Positions 16,681-26,400 of a stretch of 64,000 bases of DNA are shown here, in pieces; positions within the stretch are counted from its first letter, which is position 1; every line of letters starts with the position of its first letter. A program made the position numbers and the translations under genes. A model generated the notes under the pieces. That model saw nothing but the letters and a program-made list of their open reading frames with translations, was not told the DNA's origin and made no database searches. Origin of the DNA: Paenalkalicoccus suaedae (GTDB taxonomy: Bacteria; Bacillota; Bacilli; Bacillales; Salisediminibacteriaceae); NCBI RefSeq assembly GCF_006965545.2, contig NZ_CP041372.2:2232001-2296000 (forward strand). The letters are read 5' to 3'.

Positions 16681-16801
16681 ACACAGACTTATCCACAATA
16701 TCACCTACGCCTATTTTAAGGTGTTTATGACGTGTTTCTTCTATATAATATACACTCGCATCTATCTGCTTATTTTTTTCTGTGATAATTATGTGATAAT
16801 C
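16658..16801 (-). other. 3' coding end carried at the attachment site
   Basis: On the minus strand a 47-codon frame runs open into a TAA at 16658-16660. The predicted residues look like real protein, with K-I-G-V-G-D-I-V-D-K-S-V-Y-I-G-K-E-S-D at the end. There is no start codon, and a stop precedes it. This is what is expected if the phage inserts in the 3' end of a host gene and carries a copy of that end. I do not recognise the host gene. The same frame is at 53425-53568. Confidence 0.6.
16781..16798. repeat. TGTGATA direct repeats, candidate integrase arm sites (left copy)
   Basis: Two TGTGATA copies at 16781-16787 and 16792-16798, about 130 bases from the core. The same heptamer flanks the integrase gene. 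Confidence 0.5.
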
Positions 16802-16823
16802 TTATTGTCATGAGGTGATGGAT

Positions 16824-17084
16824 ATGACGGATGCAGAGCGTAAAGTATTACAAATCATCAAGCACTTACATCAGCAAAAGGATAGAAAGGCTAATTATAA
16901 AGAGCTTGGGCTGTTTACAGGTAAGGATAAGAGCGACCTTATTAAGGTGCTTAAGTCATTGGAGACTATCGGTGAGATAGAAGTGGACTATGAGGCTCAG
17001 GTGGCGAGTCTTCCTGTAGAGTATCGTCACGAGAAACGAGCTCGATGGGATAGTGAATTTAATGAGCTTAATAAGAATATGTAA
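16824..17084 (+). CDS. Small phage protein, possible DNA-binding helical protein (first copy)
   Basis: 86 residues from the ATG at 16824, chosen for the GAGGTGAT site just upstream. Helical throughout: A-E-R-K-V-L-Q-I-I-K-H-L, then Y-K-E-L-G-L-F-T-G-K-D-K-S-D-L-I-K-V-L-K-S-L, then I-G-E-I-E-V-D-Y, which reads like a winged-helix (helix-turn-helix plus wing) arrangement. It is on the opposite strand to the lytic genes and sits between attachment site and lysis genes, a usual place for genes expressed in the lysogen. Identical in the second copy. Confidence 0.75.
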   Translation: MTDAERKVLQIIKHLHQQKDRKANYKELGLFTGKDKSDLIKVLKSLETIGEIEVDYEAQVASLPVEYRHEKRARWDSEFNELNKNM

Positions 17085-17109
17085 GGGGCATAACGCCCCT
17101 CTTTTTTAT
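17084..17109. terminator. Hairpin terminator between convergent genes
   Basis: AGGGGC-ATAA-CGCCCCT stem followed by CTTTTTTATTT on the plus strand; also ends the endolysin transcript. Confidence 0.85.
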
Positions 17110-17756
17110 TTGTCCAATAACCCTGCTCGATCAAACATAGCAGCCATTTCTTGACGAGTTACAGGCTCTTGCGGTCTGTTTCCGTCTACAATGCCTGCCT
17201 TCGTTGCTTTTTCCCATGTCGCTTTAGCCCACGCTGATGGTTCGTTATTTGGTTTTGCACTCACATTAGTCACCCCCATATATTTTTGTACTCGTCTGCG
17301 AAAATCTACCATGTCAAAGTTGCGACCTGGGCAGTCGGTTGAACCGACATCCCTGTGACCTCGTACCGTTGTAGCGTTTACTGGTAGGTTAGCTTGCTTT
17401 AATACCCACGCTGTAAACTCTGCCATACTCTCGAGCACAACATCGCTTGGCTTCGCGCTATTAAAGTTGCCGGGTGTTGCGATACCAAAGTGATTGCCGT
17501 TATATCCTCTAGCGTGCGCCCCTTGCCTAAACATTCTCCCTTGCACCTTTGTCCCATCTGTATCAACTAAACCATTATAACCAATACCAGAGCTTATGCC
17601 AGCGCTGTTGCGGCGCACATCACTATGGTCACGTTGAGCGTTCTCAATGGTATAGCTAAAGGGAGCGCCAAAGTGGTGTATAATGACGCCTCTTACGGCT
17701 GATGGTGTCATGGCAGCTACGTTGCCGATCTTAAACCCTCTATCAACGATATTCAT
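17106..17756 (-). CDS. Endolysin: N-acetylmuramoyl-L-alanine amidase (first copy)
   Basis: 216 residues. Amidase_2 domain (about 15-150) with zinc ligands at H27/H28 (I-I-H-H-F), the histidine in R-G-H-R-D-V-G and the cysteine in D-C-P-G-R. The last ~50 residues (A-W-A-K-A-T-W-E-K-A-T-K-A-G-I-V-D-G, V-T-R-Q-E-M-A-A-M) look like a single SLH-type wall-binding repeat. Cleaves peptidoglycan at the end of infection after holin opens the membrane. The ATG follows the holin stop directly. Confidence 0.93.
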   Translation of the reverse strand: MNIVDRGFKIGNVAAMTPSAVRGVIIHHFGAPFSYTIENAQRDHSDVRRNSAGISSGIGYNGLVDTDGTKVQGRMFRQGAHARGYNGNHFGIATPGNFNSAKPSDVVLESMAEFTAWVLKQANLPVNATTVRGHRDVGSTDCPGRNFDMVDFRRRVQKYMGVTNVSAKPNNEPSAWAKATWEKATKAGIVDGNRPQEPVTRQEMAAMFDRAGLLDK

Positions 17757-17990
17757 CTATTTATCCTCCCTTGGCTCTTTGTAGTTAAGGGCTCGTTTGC
17801 TGTCGCCAATACCCCTCACGACTGGATCGTTTATGACCCCAAGTGTCACGGCAATATAACTGAGGTACTCCACATAGCGCCAGTACGCCTCTGTTGATAG
17901 TCCGAAGTCTCCTAATATCATTGCAATTAAACCTGCTATCGCTGCCAAAAAATAAGGGTTCTTAAATCGTACTTTCCAATTTATCTTCAT
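17757..17990 (-). CDS. Holin, phi-LC3 type (first copy)
   Basis: 77 residues. Starts M-K-I-N-W-K-V-R-F-K-N-P, two membrane segments, then the family motif N-D-P-V-V-R-G-I-G-D-S and a charged tail. This is the phi-LC3 holin family layout. Next to the endolysin; ends with TAG directly before its start. Confidence 0.92.
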   Translation of the reverse strand: MKINWKVRFKNPYFLAAIAGLIAMILGDFGLSTEAYWRYVEYLSYIAVTLGVINDPVVRGIGDSKRALNYKEPREDK

Positions 17991-17991
17991 G

Positions 17992-18421
17992 TTAGCCTCC
18001 TGCTAATGCTAGAATGATCGTTAGGATAAAACCTGCGAATGCTGTCACACCTGTTGCAATTAAGCCAATTAACCATCTGCGGTGTATCACTTGTTCTTTT
18101 TTCTGTTCGTCTATCCTGTCGTTGATTTCAGTTTTGTTTTCTCGGTCTCTTGTGTACAATCGCTCAATATGAACAGATTGCTCCTATCTTTTCCAAAGCC
18201 TTTCGTGCTTGGTTTTCTGCCGACTCTGCTTGACTGGATGCCTCGGAGGCTAGTGTTTTTGTATCTCGTATATCGTCATATACACGGTCTATTTTTTTGT
18301 CAAAATGACTCATAGTAGTCATGAGCTCTCTGATATCGGCCCGAATGCCCGACATCTCATCAATCATCTTATATGTTAATTCGGTATCTCCTCTCATTTG
18401 CTTTTGCTCCTCGCTACTCAT
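17992..18421 (-). pseudogene. XhlA-like membrane-anchored coiled-coil protein, frameshifted in this copy
   Basis: The start M-S-S-E-E-Q-K-Q-M-R-G and coiled coil are intact, but two bases are missing near 18183 relative to the second copy and the frame ends after 85 residues at I-C-S-Y. The second copy (54759-55190) encodes a full 143-residue protein with a C-terminal membrane segment. I regard this as more likely a sequence error than true decay. Confidence 0.8.
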
Positions 18422-18477
18422 GATTTCCCCCTAAATTCTCTCTATTTGTAACAGTAAAAGAGCCCTCGAATGGAGAG

Positions 18478-19641
18478 TTACGTCCTCGCCTCAACTGTAC
18501 TGCGATTGATTAGCTTTTTTATCGTTTCTGCTGTTGTTTGGATTGTCTTGCCAAACTTTAAATCAAGATCAAACCCACTTTGCGAGTAGGTTTCGACACA
18601 CTCCACAATGCGGTCATTAAACGAGATGCCCCATTCCTTAACCTGTATTGTCACAATATCACCTAAGTCGTAATCGACCTCATAGACAAAAGAGCTTTTG
18701 CGCAATGCTTCGCCCTCAAAATAAACCTCTTGCCGTAAGTCATTAAGAGCTTGCTCACCTCGCGCGACTAGTGTATCAATGATATCTTGCTCAGGTATTG
18801 GCTCACCGTCCTCGTCCTCTTCTTCCACGTCTCGCGCATCGACAAAGACCTCGTAACGTTCGCCACCTTCCGATTGGTCCACCTCGACGATCGTACGATC
18901 AATGCCCTCACCCTGCCCTGCAACGATTGCAACGTTACGAAAGTTCCAGTTGCTTTCAAAGTAGTTGGCCGCCTTTAAACTGCGATAGGTAGGATCAGGA
19001 GAAAAGATAACAGGCTTTACCTCATCTTGGTCTGCGGTGCGGTCGACACCCTCAGCGACGTCTAAAATAACCTTTTCAGCGTCAAAATTAACCGATGCTC
19101 TCATTCCAATTCCACCAAAATCAGCAATGTCCGCGCACTCGTCTAACAAGTTTTTAAAACGTGTTTGGTAGATCGTCTGTGTACCTCTCCCCTCGTCAGG
19201 AGCTAGTTGTAAGATGGGATTGTTATTAGCCTCAATAGGCGAGTTAATCACGTTGTTGTCGATGTACGTCTTGATAATCGTCTCGGCGTTACTGTTAACA
19301 TAATCGTAAGAGCGCCCGGTAGGTGGCAACGTAAGCACACGCGACAAAAAACCAAGCACATGCTGCGCTCGGACAATGATGTTTTCGGTGATTTTACCTG
19401 CTTGATCTAGCTCGCTCTCGACACTACGGATTAGATACGCTTTATGGAGTTGGTTTTGGATAAAGACGATGCGATCCATCTTGAGTAGATCCGCACCTTT
19501 TTTGTGACGATTAATTTTTACCTCTAACTCACCAGCTGTATAAAAGCGCCTTGTGAGCTTTAATGACTCATATAGATCCACGTCACCTAAAAATAAAAAT
19601 GACTGGTCGATAACTCGTATTGGCTTGCGCATCGTGCTCAC
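18478..19641 (-). CDS. Tail-tip protein, siphovirus ReqiPepy6 Gp37-like (first copy)
   Basis: 387 residues, starting M-R-K-P-I-R-V-I-D-Q-S-F-L-F-L-G-D-V-D-L-Y-E-S-L after a few residues, then F-Y-T-A-G-E-L-E-V-K-I-N and D-R-I-V-F-I-Q. This is the Gp37-like family found at the tail tip/baseplate hub in place of a long Tal protein. Overlaps the collagen-like fibre gene by 4 bases. Identical in the second copy. Confidence 0.85.
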   Translation of the reverse strand: MSTMRKPIRVIDQSFLFLGDVDLYESLKLTRRFYTAGELEVKINRHKKGADLLKMDRIVFIQNQLHKAYLIRSVESELDQAGKITENIIVRAQHVLGFLSRVLTLPPTGRSYDYVNSNAETIIKTYIDNNVINSPIEANNNPILQLAPDEGRGTQTIYQTRFKNLLDECADIADFGGIGMRASVNFDAEKVILDVAEGVDRTADQDEVKPVIFSPDPTYRSLKAANYFESNWNFRNVAIVAGQGEGIDRTIVEVDQSEGGERYEVFVDARDVEEEDEDGEPIPEQDIIDTLVARGEQALNDLRQEVYFEGEALRKSSFVYEVDYDLGDIVTIQVKEWGISFNDRIVECVETYSQSGFDLDLKFGKTIQTTAETIKKLINRSTVEART

Positions 19642-20245
19642 CTCGCTATCACTAATACATAGATATTAACGGACGCCGCCGAACGTAATGTCGTGGTTAT
19701 ACCTAATAAACTACCTGTTATGCCTGTCGAGGCTCGTAGCACACAACGAGTGGCGTATTGCTCGATGACAGAGACAAACACCATCTCAGGTGAATTGGGC
19801 GACCTTTTAACTGGCGTTGCTTGGATATTAATAATGGAGGTAAACGTTTGACCAAATGGCACATTAACGATCCCGTTAGAGTCCGTTACAGCCTCATATA
19901 AGTGCAATTTATACCCTTCATCTAGCCCAATATTGGCGGCGTCTCCTTTATTACCTCTATCTCCTCTAGGACCCTGCTCACCTTTATCGCCACGTTCTCC
20001 CTGTGGACCTTGCGGACCTTGTGAACCCTTATCCCTTTATCACCTTTAGGACCACGTCTTTGCTCTTGCATGTGCTCTCGTTTGAGCATCGGAGTAATAT
20101 GCATTAAATTTACATTACCGTGAGCAAACACGACACCGGCATTGGTTAAAATAGGATGTCGCTCTCGGTCTGTCTCCACGCTATCATTGTTGTTTATCGT
20201 CATGATGACTGACCCGGTCATTTGATCAAAGTAGATTTTACGCAT
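19638..20245 (-). pseudogene. Collagen-like tail fibre protein, frameshifted in this copy
   Basis: One C is missing in the run at 20033-20035, which splits the gene into an N-terminal part (to 19922) and a C-terminal part (19638-19907). The second copy (56407-57015) is intact at 202 residues with 13 Gly-X-Y triplets. Likely an assembly indel. Confidence 0.85.
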
Positions 20246-20272
20246 GCCTCACCCACCTTTTTGTAATAAAAA

Positions 20273-20294
20273 AGAGCCCTCAAATGAGGGCTCT
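20273..20294 (-). terminator. Terminator inside the tail-fibre region (first copy)
   Basis: AGAGCCCT / AGGGCTCT stem followed by TTTTTTATT on the minus strand. It lies between the 43-residue gene and the collagen-like gene, so fibre and lysis genes may need their own promoter or read-through. Confidence 0.8.
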
Positions 20295-20300
20295 CGACAT

Positions 20301-20432
20301 TTAGATAACGCGATCATTAATTGCAAACTGGCGACCGAACCACATGCGCCACTGAACATAGTGTTTCTGTCCCTTTTCCTCATAGATTGTGTGATACTTA
20401 AGTGGTAGTAATTGCATGAGATACCATTTCAT
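20301..20432 (-). CDS. 43-residue unrecognised phage protein (first copy)
   Basis: Reads M-K-W-Y-L-M-Q-L-L-P-L-K-Y-H and contains V-Q-W-R-M-W-F-G-R. GAGGAGG lies 8 bases before the ATG. Tryptophan-rich and basic. Lies between the tail-tip genes and the fibre gene. Identical in the second copy. Confidence 0.65.
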   Translation of the reverse strand: MKWYLMQLLPLKYHTIYEEKGQKHYVQWRMWFGRQFAINDRVI

Positions 20433-20473
20433 TTTGTCGTCCTCCTCGTTTTAGTTGTTGCGCATAAGGCGTC

Positions 20474-20628
20474 TTATGCGTTGTTGAGCGACTCTGTCAG
20501 CTCGTTGTACTCATCTTGGCTAATACGACTATTAAGCAAAAGATGTCTAGCTTCTGCTGCATGTCCTCCACTGATGCGTATGAGCGTCTATCTATCATTG
20601 ATTTACAGCCTCTATATGTTAATGACAT
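20474..20628 (-). pseudogene. XkdX-like small tail protein, frameshifted in this copy
   Basis: One A is missing in the run at 20538-20541 compared with the second copy, where the gene (57244-57399) encodes 51 residues. In this copy the frame is lost after about 29 residues. Confidence 0.7.
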
Positions 20629-20638
20629 AGTGACCTCC

Positions 20639-20968
20639 TTATAGTCCTAGCTCGACCATTGAAAGTCTAAAATCAATGTCTACTAGGTAATCTGAATAGT
20701 TTCCTTCTTGATCATCTTGAGGGATTTGCGCGACTTCCCACGTACGTACCACCTTATTCTCTTGTACCTCCGTTTGAGGATTCGTTGCGTAGTGAGTATC
20801 CGTATCATACTCCTCAACGACTTCCTCGACAGGAAGCCAACCGTGGGATTTATGCACTTCATGTGGCAGTAAGTTAAATCCACTGATCGTCTGACCGTCC
20901 TCTAACCGTAAAACTTTAGGTAAACTGGCGAATCGATCAATCTCACCGTTCTTAATATGTGCGTACAA
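20639..20968 (-). CDS. Unrecognised tail-region protein (first copy)
   Basis: 109 residues from the TTG at 20968, chosen because AGGAGG lies 8 bases before it; the in-frame GTG at 20977 overlaps that site. Starts Y-A-H-I-K-N-G-E-I-D, contains L-P-H-E-V-H-K-S-H-G-W-L-P-V and ends in D-F-R-L-S-M-V-E-L. Features of small tail-fibre-associated proteins, but no family named. Identical in second copy. Confidence 0.7.
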   Translation of the reverse strand: MYAHIKNGEIDRFASLPKVLRLEDGQTISGFNLLPHEVHKSHGWLPVEEVVEEYDTDTHYATNPQTEVQENKVVRTWEVAQIPQDDQEGNYSDYLVDIDFRLSMVELGL

Positions 20969-20980
20969 GGCGCTCACCTC

Positions 20981-21477
20981 CTATTTCTCTAGCCATAGAT
21001 TAAATACCGAAGTAGTGTAAGAAATATCTGTCCCTGATGTGTTTTCTGGCATATACAGCTATAAAAAAACTCACCGTTAAAACTTGATATATCAATTTCA
21101 TCCGTTCTTCTAGCAAAGTTTCCTGTTTGTAAAACTTCTGCTAAATTAGTTGTTCTTGGGTTAACATCTCTCTGGTTCATAATGACAAAACCAGTCGTTC
21201 TTAATCCACCAGAAGTTTGATTTTCCCAATCTATATACGCTTTAGAATATGGAGACAAGTCAAATGCTACTTCTGTAACTGCTGTTCTAGTTGCGCTAAT
21301 ATCTAATCTTCTCGCATTAATAAGCATTCTTCCGTTCAGTGGAAAACTTAGACTTCCTGCACCTTCTGCGAATCCTTGTATGAATGGAGCGTTATTATTA
21401 AATAATTCATAAAGATACAACTCTCTTGGTATCCCTCCACCTGCATAGCGCAATTTATCAGCTAACATCGAAATCAC
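20981..21477 (-). pseudogene. Tail/baseplate protein, double frameshift in this copy
   Basis: Two single-base insertions (T run at 21042-21045, A run at 21063-21069) change the C-terminus after F-N-G-E-F-F. The second copy (57752-58246) reads through to A-V-Y-A-R-N-T-S-G-T-D and ends N-L-W-L-E-K. The frame as found here stops at 20989. Confidence 0.8.
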
Positions 21478-22606
21478 CTGCTAAGAAGCCTAGCCACGTT
21501 GTGCCTCCGTTGTATGTGATAAACGTTAGCGCATACGTAAAGTTAGGCTCGGACACATCAGGGATCTCACCACCACGCCATTTGATTGCAGAACTAAACG
21601 TAATAGGATGGGCTGTGCCCCCTTGCTCTAAAAACACGGATAGGGAGACAACCTCGCTACTTGTAGTAGATAGATTGAGTGTTGTTGTGCCTGCCATCGT
21701 TAAACGATATGCAGGGGAGTTATCAGCGTTTAGTGTAACTGTTCCAGTGCCTGATACGGTGGATATTTCTTCTCGGTATGCGCCAAATAGAGGTTCATGC
21801 GCTTCGGTGACAGTCTTACCTTCGTGTTGCGTAAATTCTTCCTTATGCGCAATAGCATCATCGTACGTTTCAACGCCGCCTGGTTGTCCCTTTTCGGAAG
21901 CCAGCACAAATCCCTCAGTCTGCTGTTGGTCAAACCAATCTCTAAACTCCTGTTCAAAATCTAGTAGATCTTGTTGTAATTGAGCTCTAGCATCTTCTAT
22001 TTCTTGTTCGTATTCATCAGTAGCACCATCTAAGCTCGCTTGCAAACCAGTAAAATACGTTTCCCATTCCTGTAAAAACTGACTTGTCGGGATAGTTATA
22101 AGTGACGATACGATACCGCAAAGCTCCTCATCTAATCTCTCGTCCGTCACGTCTGTAGCAGGAATAGTGGATGTGTTAGCTGTTAGGTACACCTGCGCAA
22201 GTGATAGCTCATAAACCAAGCTAGTGCGTGTTAATTCAGGTGGTTCGGGAGTTGCCGACGGCTCTCCTTTAACAATAAAAGCTCGTATAAAACGATTCTG
22301 AGCCGATTTATCGAGACGTAGGACAACACGATCAATACGGTCGGTATCAGCCTCTGGTAAGTCGTGTGTGAGTTGTAGTGGTGTCGTGTTGGTGTATTGG
22401 TAACCCTCCATGAGAGCACCACCAACATCGACCGTCGTTTGCATGTTTGTACCATCTGCCGTTACTCGTAAGCCTGCCTCGTTATCGATCGAAATAATAC
22501 CGGTTGAGAGCACTTGCGAAAAATAATTAGCAAAATCAGCCGCCTGCACAAAGCGACGATCATCAATTGCTGGGTTACTGTTAAAAAACTTGAATATCTC
22601 TGCCAT
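21458..22606 (-). CDS. Baseplate/tail fibre protein (first copy)
   Basis: 382 residues starting M-A-E-I-F-K-F-F-N-S. The N-terminal half (D-A-N-Y... R-I-D-R-V-V-L-R-L-D style) resembles the attachment part of Gram-positive upper baseplate/fibre proteins, followed by a coiled coil (about 190-240) and a beta-rich C-terminal part. Probably part of the host-binding device. Overlaps the next gene by 20 bases. Confidence 0.75.
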   Translation of the reverse strand: MAEIFKFFNSNPAIDDRRFVQAADFANYFSQVLSTGIISIDNEAGLRVTADGTNMQTTVDVGGALMEGYQYTNTTPLQLTHDLPEADTDRIDRVVLRLDKSAQNRFIRAFIVKGEPSATPEPPELTRTSLVYELSLAQVYLTANTSTIPATDVTDERLDEELCGIVSSLITIPTSQFLQEWETYFTGLQASLDGATDEYEQEIEDARAQLQQDLLDFEQEFRDWFDQQQTEGFVLASEKGQPGGVETYDDAIAHKEEFTQHEGKTVTEAHEPLFGAYREEISTVSGTGTVTLNADNSPAYRLTMAGTTTLNLSTTSSEVVSLSVFLEQGGTAHPITFSSAIKWRGGEIPDVSEPNFTYALTFITYNGGTTWLGFLAGDFDVS

Positions 22607-22618
22607 GCTGTACCTCCT

Positions 22619-23473
22619 TTATGCTGTGGTGTAGCGCTTTTTGTAGAAGATGTTGACGACAGCCATATCAATGCCATCATCTGCGCTATATTCAATGTCG
22701 TTTTCACCGATCCCCAAACTAAAAAAGGTGCTTGCAAGATCAATCCACGCTGTGACGTCCTCTCTTGTACCGTCTGAGAGGATTAAACTGACCTCACGAG
22801 TGTTAGGGTTCGTATCGATGTAAAGCTCGTCACCCTCCTCTAGCGTCCGCCTGACTCTGATAAACTCTCCTGTTGTGAGGTTTGTGATCGTCGGATTGAC
22901 GGCAGGACCGAAAAACTCGATCATGACAGGTGCTGGTGCGTCGCTATCGTTGTTGATGATGCGCCGTTCTTGTTGCTCTCCCATCTCAACCTCACCTTCA
23001 AACGGAAATTCGAATAGAGGCAAGATAGCAGGCTGTTCTTCGATGTTTTCGCTATTAAAGTACGGATCAGGTGCCAATAGATTGACGATAGCCGATTGAA
23101 AGCTTTGATTCTGATTAGATAGACCGGATGCAAACATAGGCACAGCAGATGATACGCACGCAATTTCGCGCACGTAATCATCTTTTTGTACTCGTAATGT
23201 ACCTAGCCCAAGCTTAGGGTTCATGATCGCCCCTAGCCTATTGCGATTAGCAACAATATCGCGATAGCTAGAGCCTTTAACTCGTAGCGTCAATGCGATA
23301 TCTCGCTCTTGCAACAGCACATCGAGTAGTACCGATCCATCTAAAAAGGGTGCTGACTCGGTTTGGACATCTGCATCGACACCACCTAAGCCGTCAATGG
23401 CGATAAGACGATAAATAGGCCCAGTAAAGTCAATTACCGCGCCCTGGCTGTTACGATATGTGATTGTCTCCAC
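22619..23473 (-). CDS. Distal tail protein (Dit), SPP1-like (first copy)
   Basis: 284 residues, GTG start with AGGAGGG upstream and directly after the tape-measure stop. Typical Dit layout: N-terminal beta domain with I-D-G-L-G-G-V-D and F-L-D-G-S-V-L, R-D-I-A-L-T-L-R, R-N-R-L-G-A-I-M-N-P-K-L-G-L-G-T-L, then a C-terminal galectin-like part. Forms the hub ring between tail tube and tip. Confidence 0.88.
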   Translation of the reverse strand: METITYRNSQGAVIDFTGPIYRLIAIDGLGGVDADVQTESAPFLDGSVLLDVLLQERDIALTLRVKGSSYRDIVANRNRLGAIMNPKLGLGTLRVQKDDYVREIACVSSAVPMFASGLSNQNQSFQSAIVNLLAPDPYFNSENIEEQPAILPLFEFPFEGEVEMGEQQERRIINNDSDAPAPVMIEFFGPAVNPTITNLTTGEFIRVRRTLEEGDELYIDTNPNTREVSLILSDGTREDVTAWIDLASTFFSLGIGENDIEYSADDGIDMAVVNIFYKKRYTTA

Positions 23474-26400
23474 CTACAACCCTCCTAGTCGTAATGATAG
23501 CTCTCGATCGCGTCTGTTTAAGATGCGCTGTAGCTCACGCTCGGACATGCTATTGTTGTTGATTGTCGTTTGATTCGTAATGCTACGAGAGTAATCGTTG
23601 TTACCACCCATACCTTGCGTGCCATTTAGACTGCGCATCATGTCAGTTGTAAGCAAATTACTCATAGCTGCCTCGACAGATACCTCACCTTTTTTGATAC
23701 TGTCCATGATAGGTCCTGCGAAGTCTAGCTTGTCTAAGTCGCTCAAAGGACCAACTTTAGCCGGAGAGAATGGAAGGAAGTCTCGAACCTTGCCGACGAC
23801 ATCACCAATGGCGCTAGTAACTACCCCTACAGCAGCCTTAATACCTGCTGCCATCATTTCAATTAGTCCTCTACCTGCGGCTCTAAATGACTCTCCCATG
23901 TTCTTAACCACATTCAATGCTCCTGTCAATCCAGAACTAACCGCATTACGCACGCCATTCATCGCGCTCGAGACAATACCACTCAAGGCATTAAACACGC
24001 TTGAGACCGTATTACGGATAGCTCCTGTTACTGATGTAAATAAACTACTGATAGTATTAAGCACCGTGTTCACGACTGTACGTATCGCATTTAAGATGGT
24101 AGTAACGATATTTTGCATCGTATTAAAGTTTGTTCGTACTGTGTTAGACACCGTATTGAGCACGCTACTAAAGGTGCTTGATATCGCGTTAAAGATCGTT
24201 TGCACCGTGGTACGAATGGTGTTTAGTACGGTTGTGATCGTCGTTCGAATCGTATTAAATACTGTAGTAACTACGGTTCTAATTGCATTTAAAACGGTAG
24301 TGATAACTGTCTGTATCGCTGTCCATACCGTTTGCATAAGACTTCTAATCGCGTTCATGATCGTGGTGATTGTAGTACGCACAGCACTAAACGTGTTTGT
24401 CACGCTTGTTCGCATTGATGTAAAGATGCCGTTTAAAAAGCTCATGATACCGTTCCATATTGTGGATATAACGGTACGTATGGCGTTCATCACGGTTGTT
24501 ATTGTCGTTCGTATACCATTGAATACCGAAGTTACAAGGTTACGAATGACGTTAAGAATGTTTGTGAAGATCGTACGCACACCATTCATAATGTTTTGAA
24601 TGACACCACGAATAGCGTTCATGACATTCGTCACAACGCCTCGTATTGCATTTAGTGCTCCAGTAAATAGACCTTGAATACTTGACCAACCGGCAGATAC
24701 AATGCTTCGTAGTCCAGTGAATAGCGCCATACCAGCTTTGATTAAGCGACCATATAGGAGTAAGTTGAACGCGTTCCACAAGAACTGTATCGCCCCTGTA
24801 AAGACATTCTTAATTCCTTCCCACATCAAACTGAAGTCACCAGTAAACAGTCCGGTAAACACTTGGATCAGACCTTGGATAAACGTTAAGGCGCCCTCGA
24901 TCGCCCCTTTAATGTTATTCCATACCGAGATCACAATAAATTGGATAACAGGCCAAATCGCACTAAATACTGCTGCTATGACATCGACAGCACCAGCAAC
25001 AAACGTTTTGATAAATTCCCAAACGTTGCGAGTCGCTTCCATGATCTGATCTTGGTGCGTGATCCAAAACTCGACTAACATGCCCCACACCTGCATAGCA
25101 AAATCTACAATGCCCTGGACGGCTGTTTTTATGACGGAGACAATAGCCTCCCAGATAGCATTAACCTTATCTCTAAATTCTTCGTTTGTTTTATACAGAT
25201 ACACAAACACGGCAATAAAACCTACGATAGCAGCAACAATCAACCCGATCGGACTTAATAAAGCCAATATAAACGTTTTTATGAGTGCAAAACCTTTTCC
25301 GATCTTGGCGAAGATTGGTATTAAGCTACCGAATACGCCGATAATCTTGCCTACTGCTGTGATCATCAATCCAAAGAGTATGAGTAGAGGTCCAAGTGCC
25401 CCTAATACAAGACCTGCTATAACGACGATGTTTTGAAACTCAGGCAACAATTCCGCCACTCTTAGCGCAAATTCTGCTACTTTGTCGGCAACTGCCGCAA
25501 TAATCGGTAAAAAGATATCTCCGAACTGCGCGGCCGCATTCTGCAAACGCACAAAAGCCCGAGCCATTTTAGCTCCGGTTGTTTCGTTCATTGTTTCAAA
25601 TGCGGCGTCTGTTGCACCTGCCGATTCTCCCATAGAGTCTAGGATGTCCGCAAAGTCTTTTCCCTCACCAGATAGCAAGGACATAGCCGCGATACCTGCC
25701 TCTTTTGATCCAAACATATCTGATAATGCTAGGTCATTGGCTTCTGCTTCACCTGCGATGATCTGGAGCACGTCAGCTACCGTCATACCCTCTTCTTGTA
25801 ACTGAGCAAAGGATTTACCCGTCTTTTCACGTAAGATTTTATCTGTCTTTGATCCGGCAGACCCTAATTCTCCGAGCATGGAGCTCATATACGTTCCTGC
25901 TTCGGCTGTCGCAAGACCGTTCTTTGTTAATACAGCGTAACCAGTTGCTAATTGCTCGAATGATACGTTGTTGGCGTTTGCGATAGGGATAACTTTACCC
26001 ATCGATGCAGATAGTTCATCAACCGTTGTCTTACCCATGTTTTGAGTATTGATAAGCATGTCGCTTAATCTATCTGCGTCTTTACTTTCTAACCCATAAG
26101 CGTTGATTGCTGTTGTGAGTAAATCTACCGCCGTTGCCGTTTGTGTGAATCCACCCTTAGCAAGTTTGGCAGCTGTGGTTGTAAACTCAATCGCTTTACC
26201 TTGATCGACACCTGCCGAGATCGATTGATAAACAGCCTCACTATACTCACCAAACGATACGCCCATGTCACTAGACGCGGTACGTATATCATTTTTGTAC
26301 TTTTCGTAATCTGCGCTAGATCCACTTAATAATGTTTGTACCTTTGCAAACGCTGTCTCTTGATCGATTGCGAATTTAGCAGTGGCAATACCTGCTCCGA

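Noticed and set aside
16630-16700. tRNA or tmRNA as attachment target
   Set aside because: No cloverleaf or acceptor-stem pairing could be found; a protein-coding 3' end fits better.
17992-21477. True pseudogenes in the left prophage copy
   Set aside because: Only short-repeat indels, no substitutions, and intact partners in the right copy make sequencing error more likely; still listed as pseudogene because the bases given are broken.
23598-24599. Long plus-strand frame (333 codons), also at 60367-61368
   Set aside because: It is the mirror of the tape measure repeats; open only because the repeat has few stops in that frame.
23900-24680. CRISPR-like regular repeats
   Set aside because: The 33-base units are coding, degenerate and without unique spacers; they are the 11-residue tape measure repeat.
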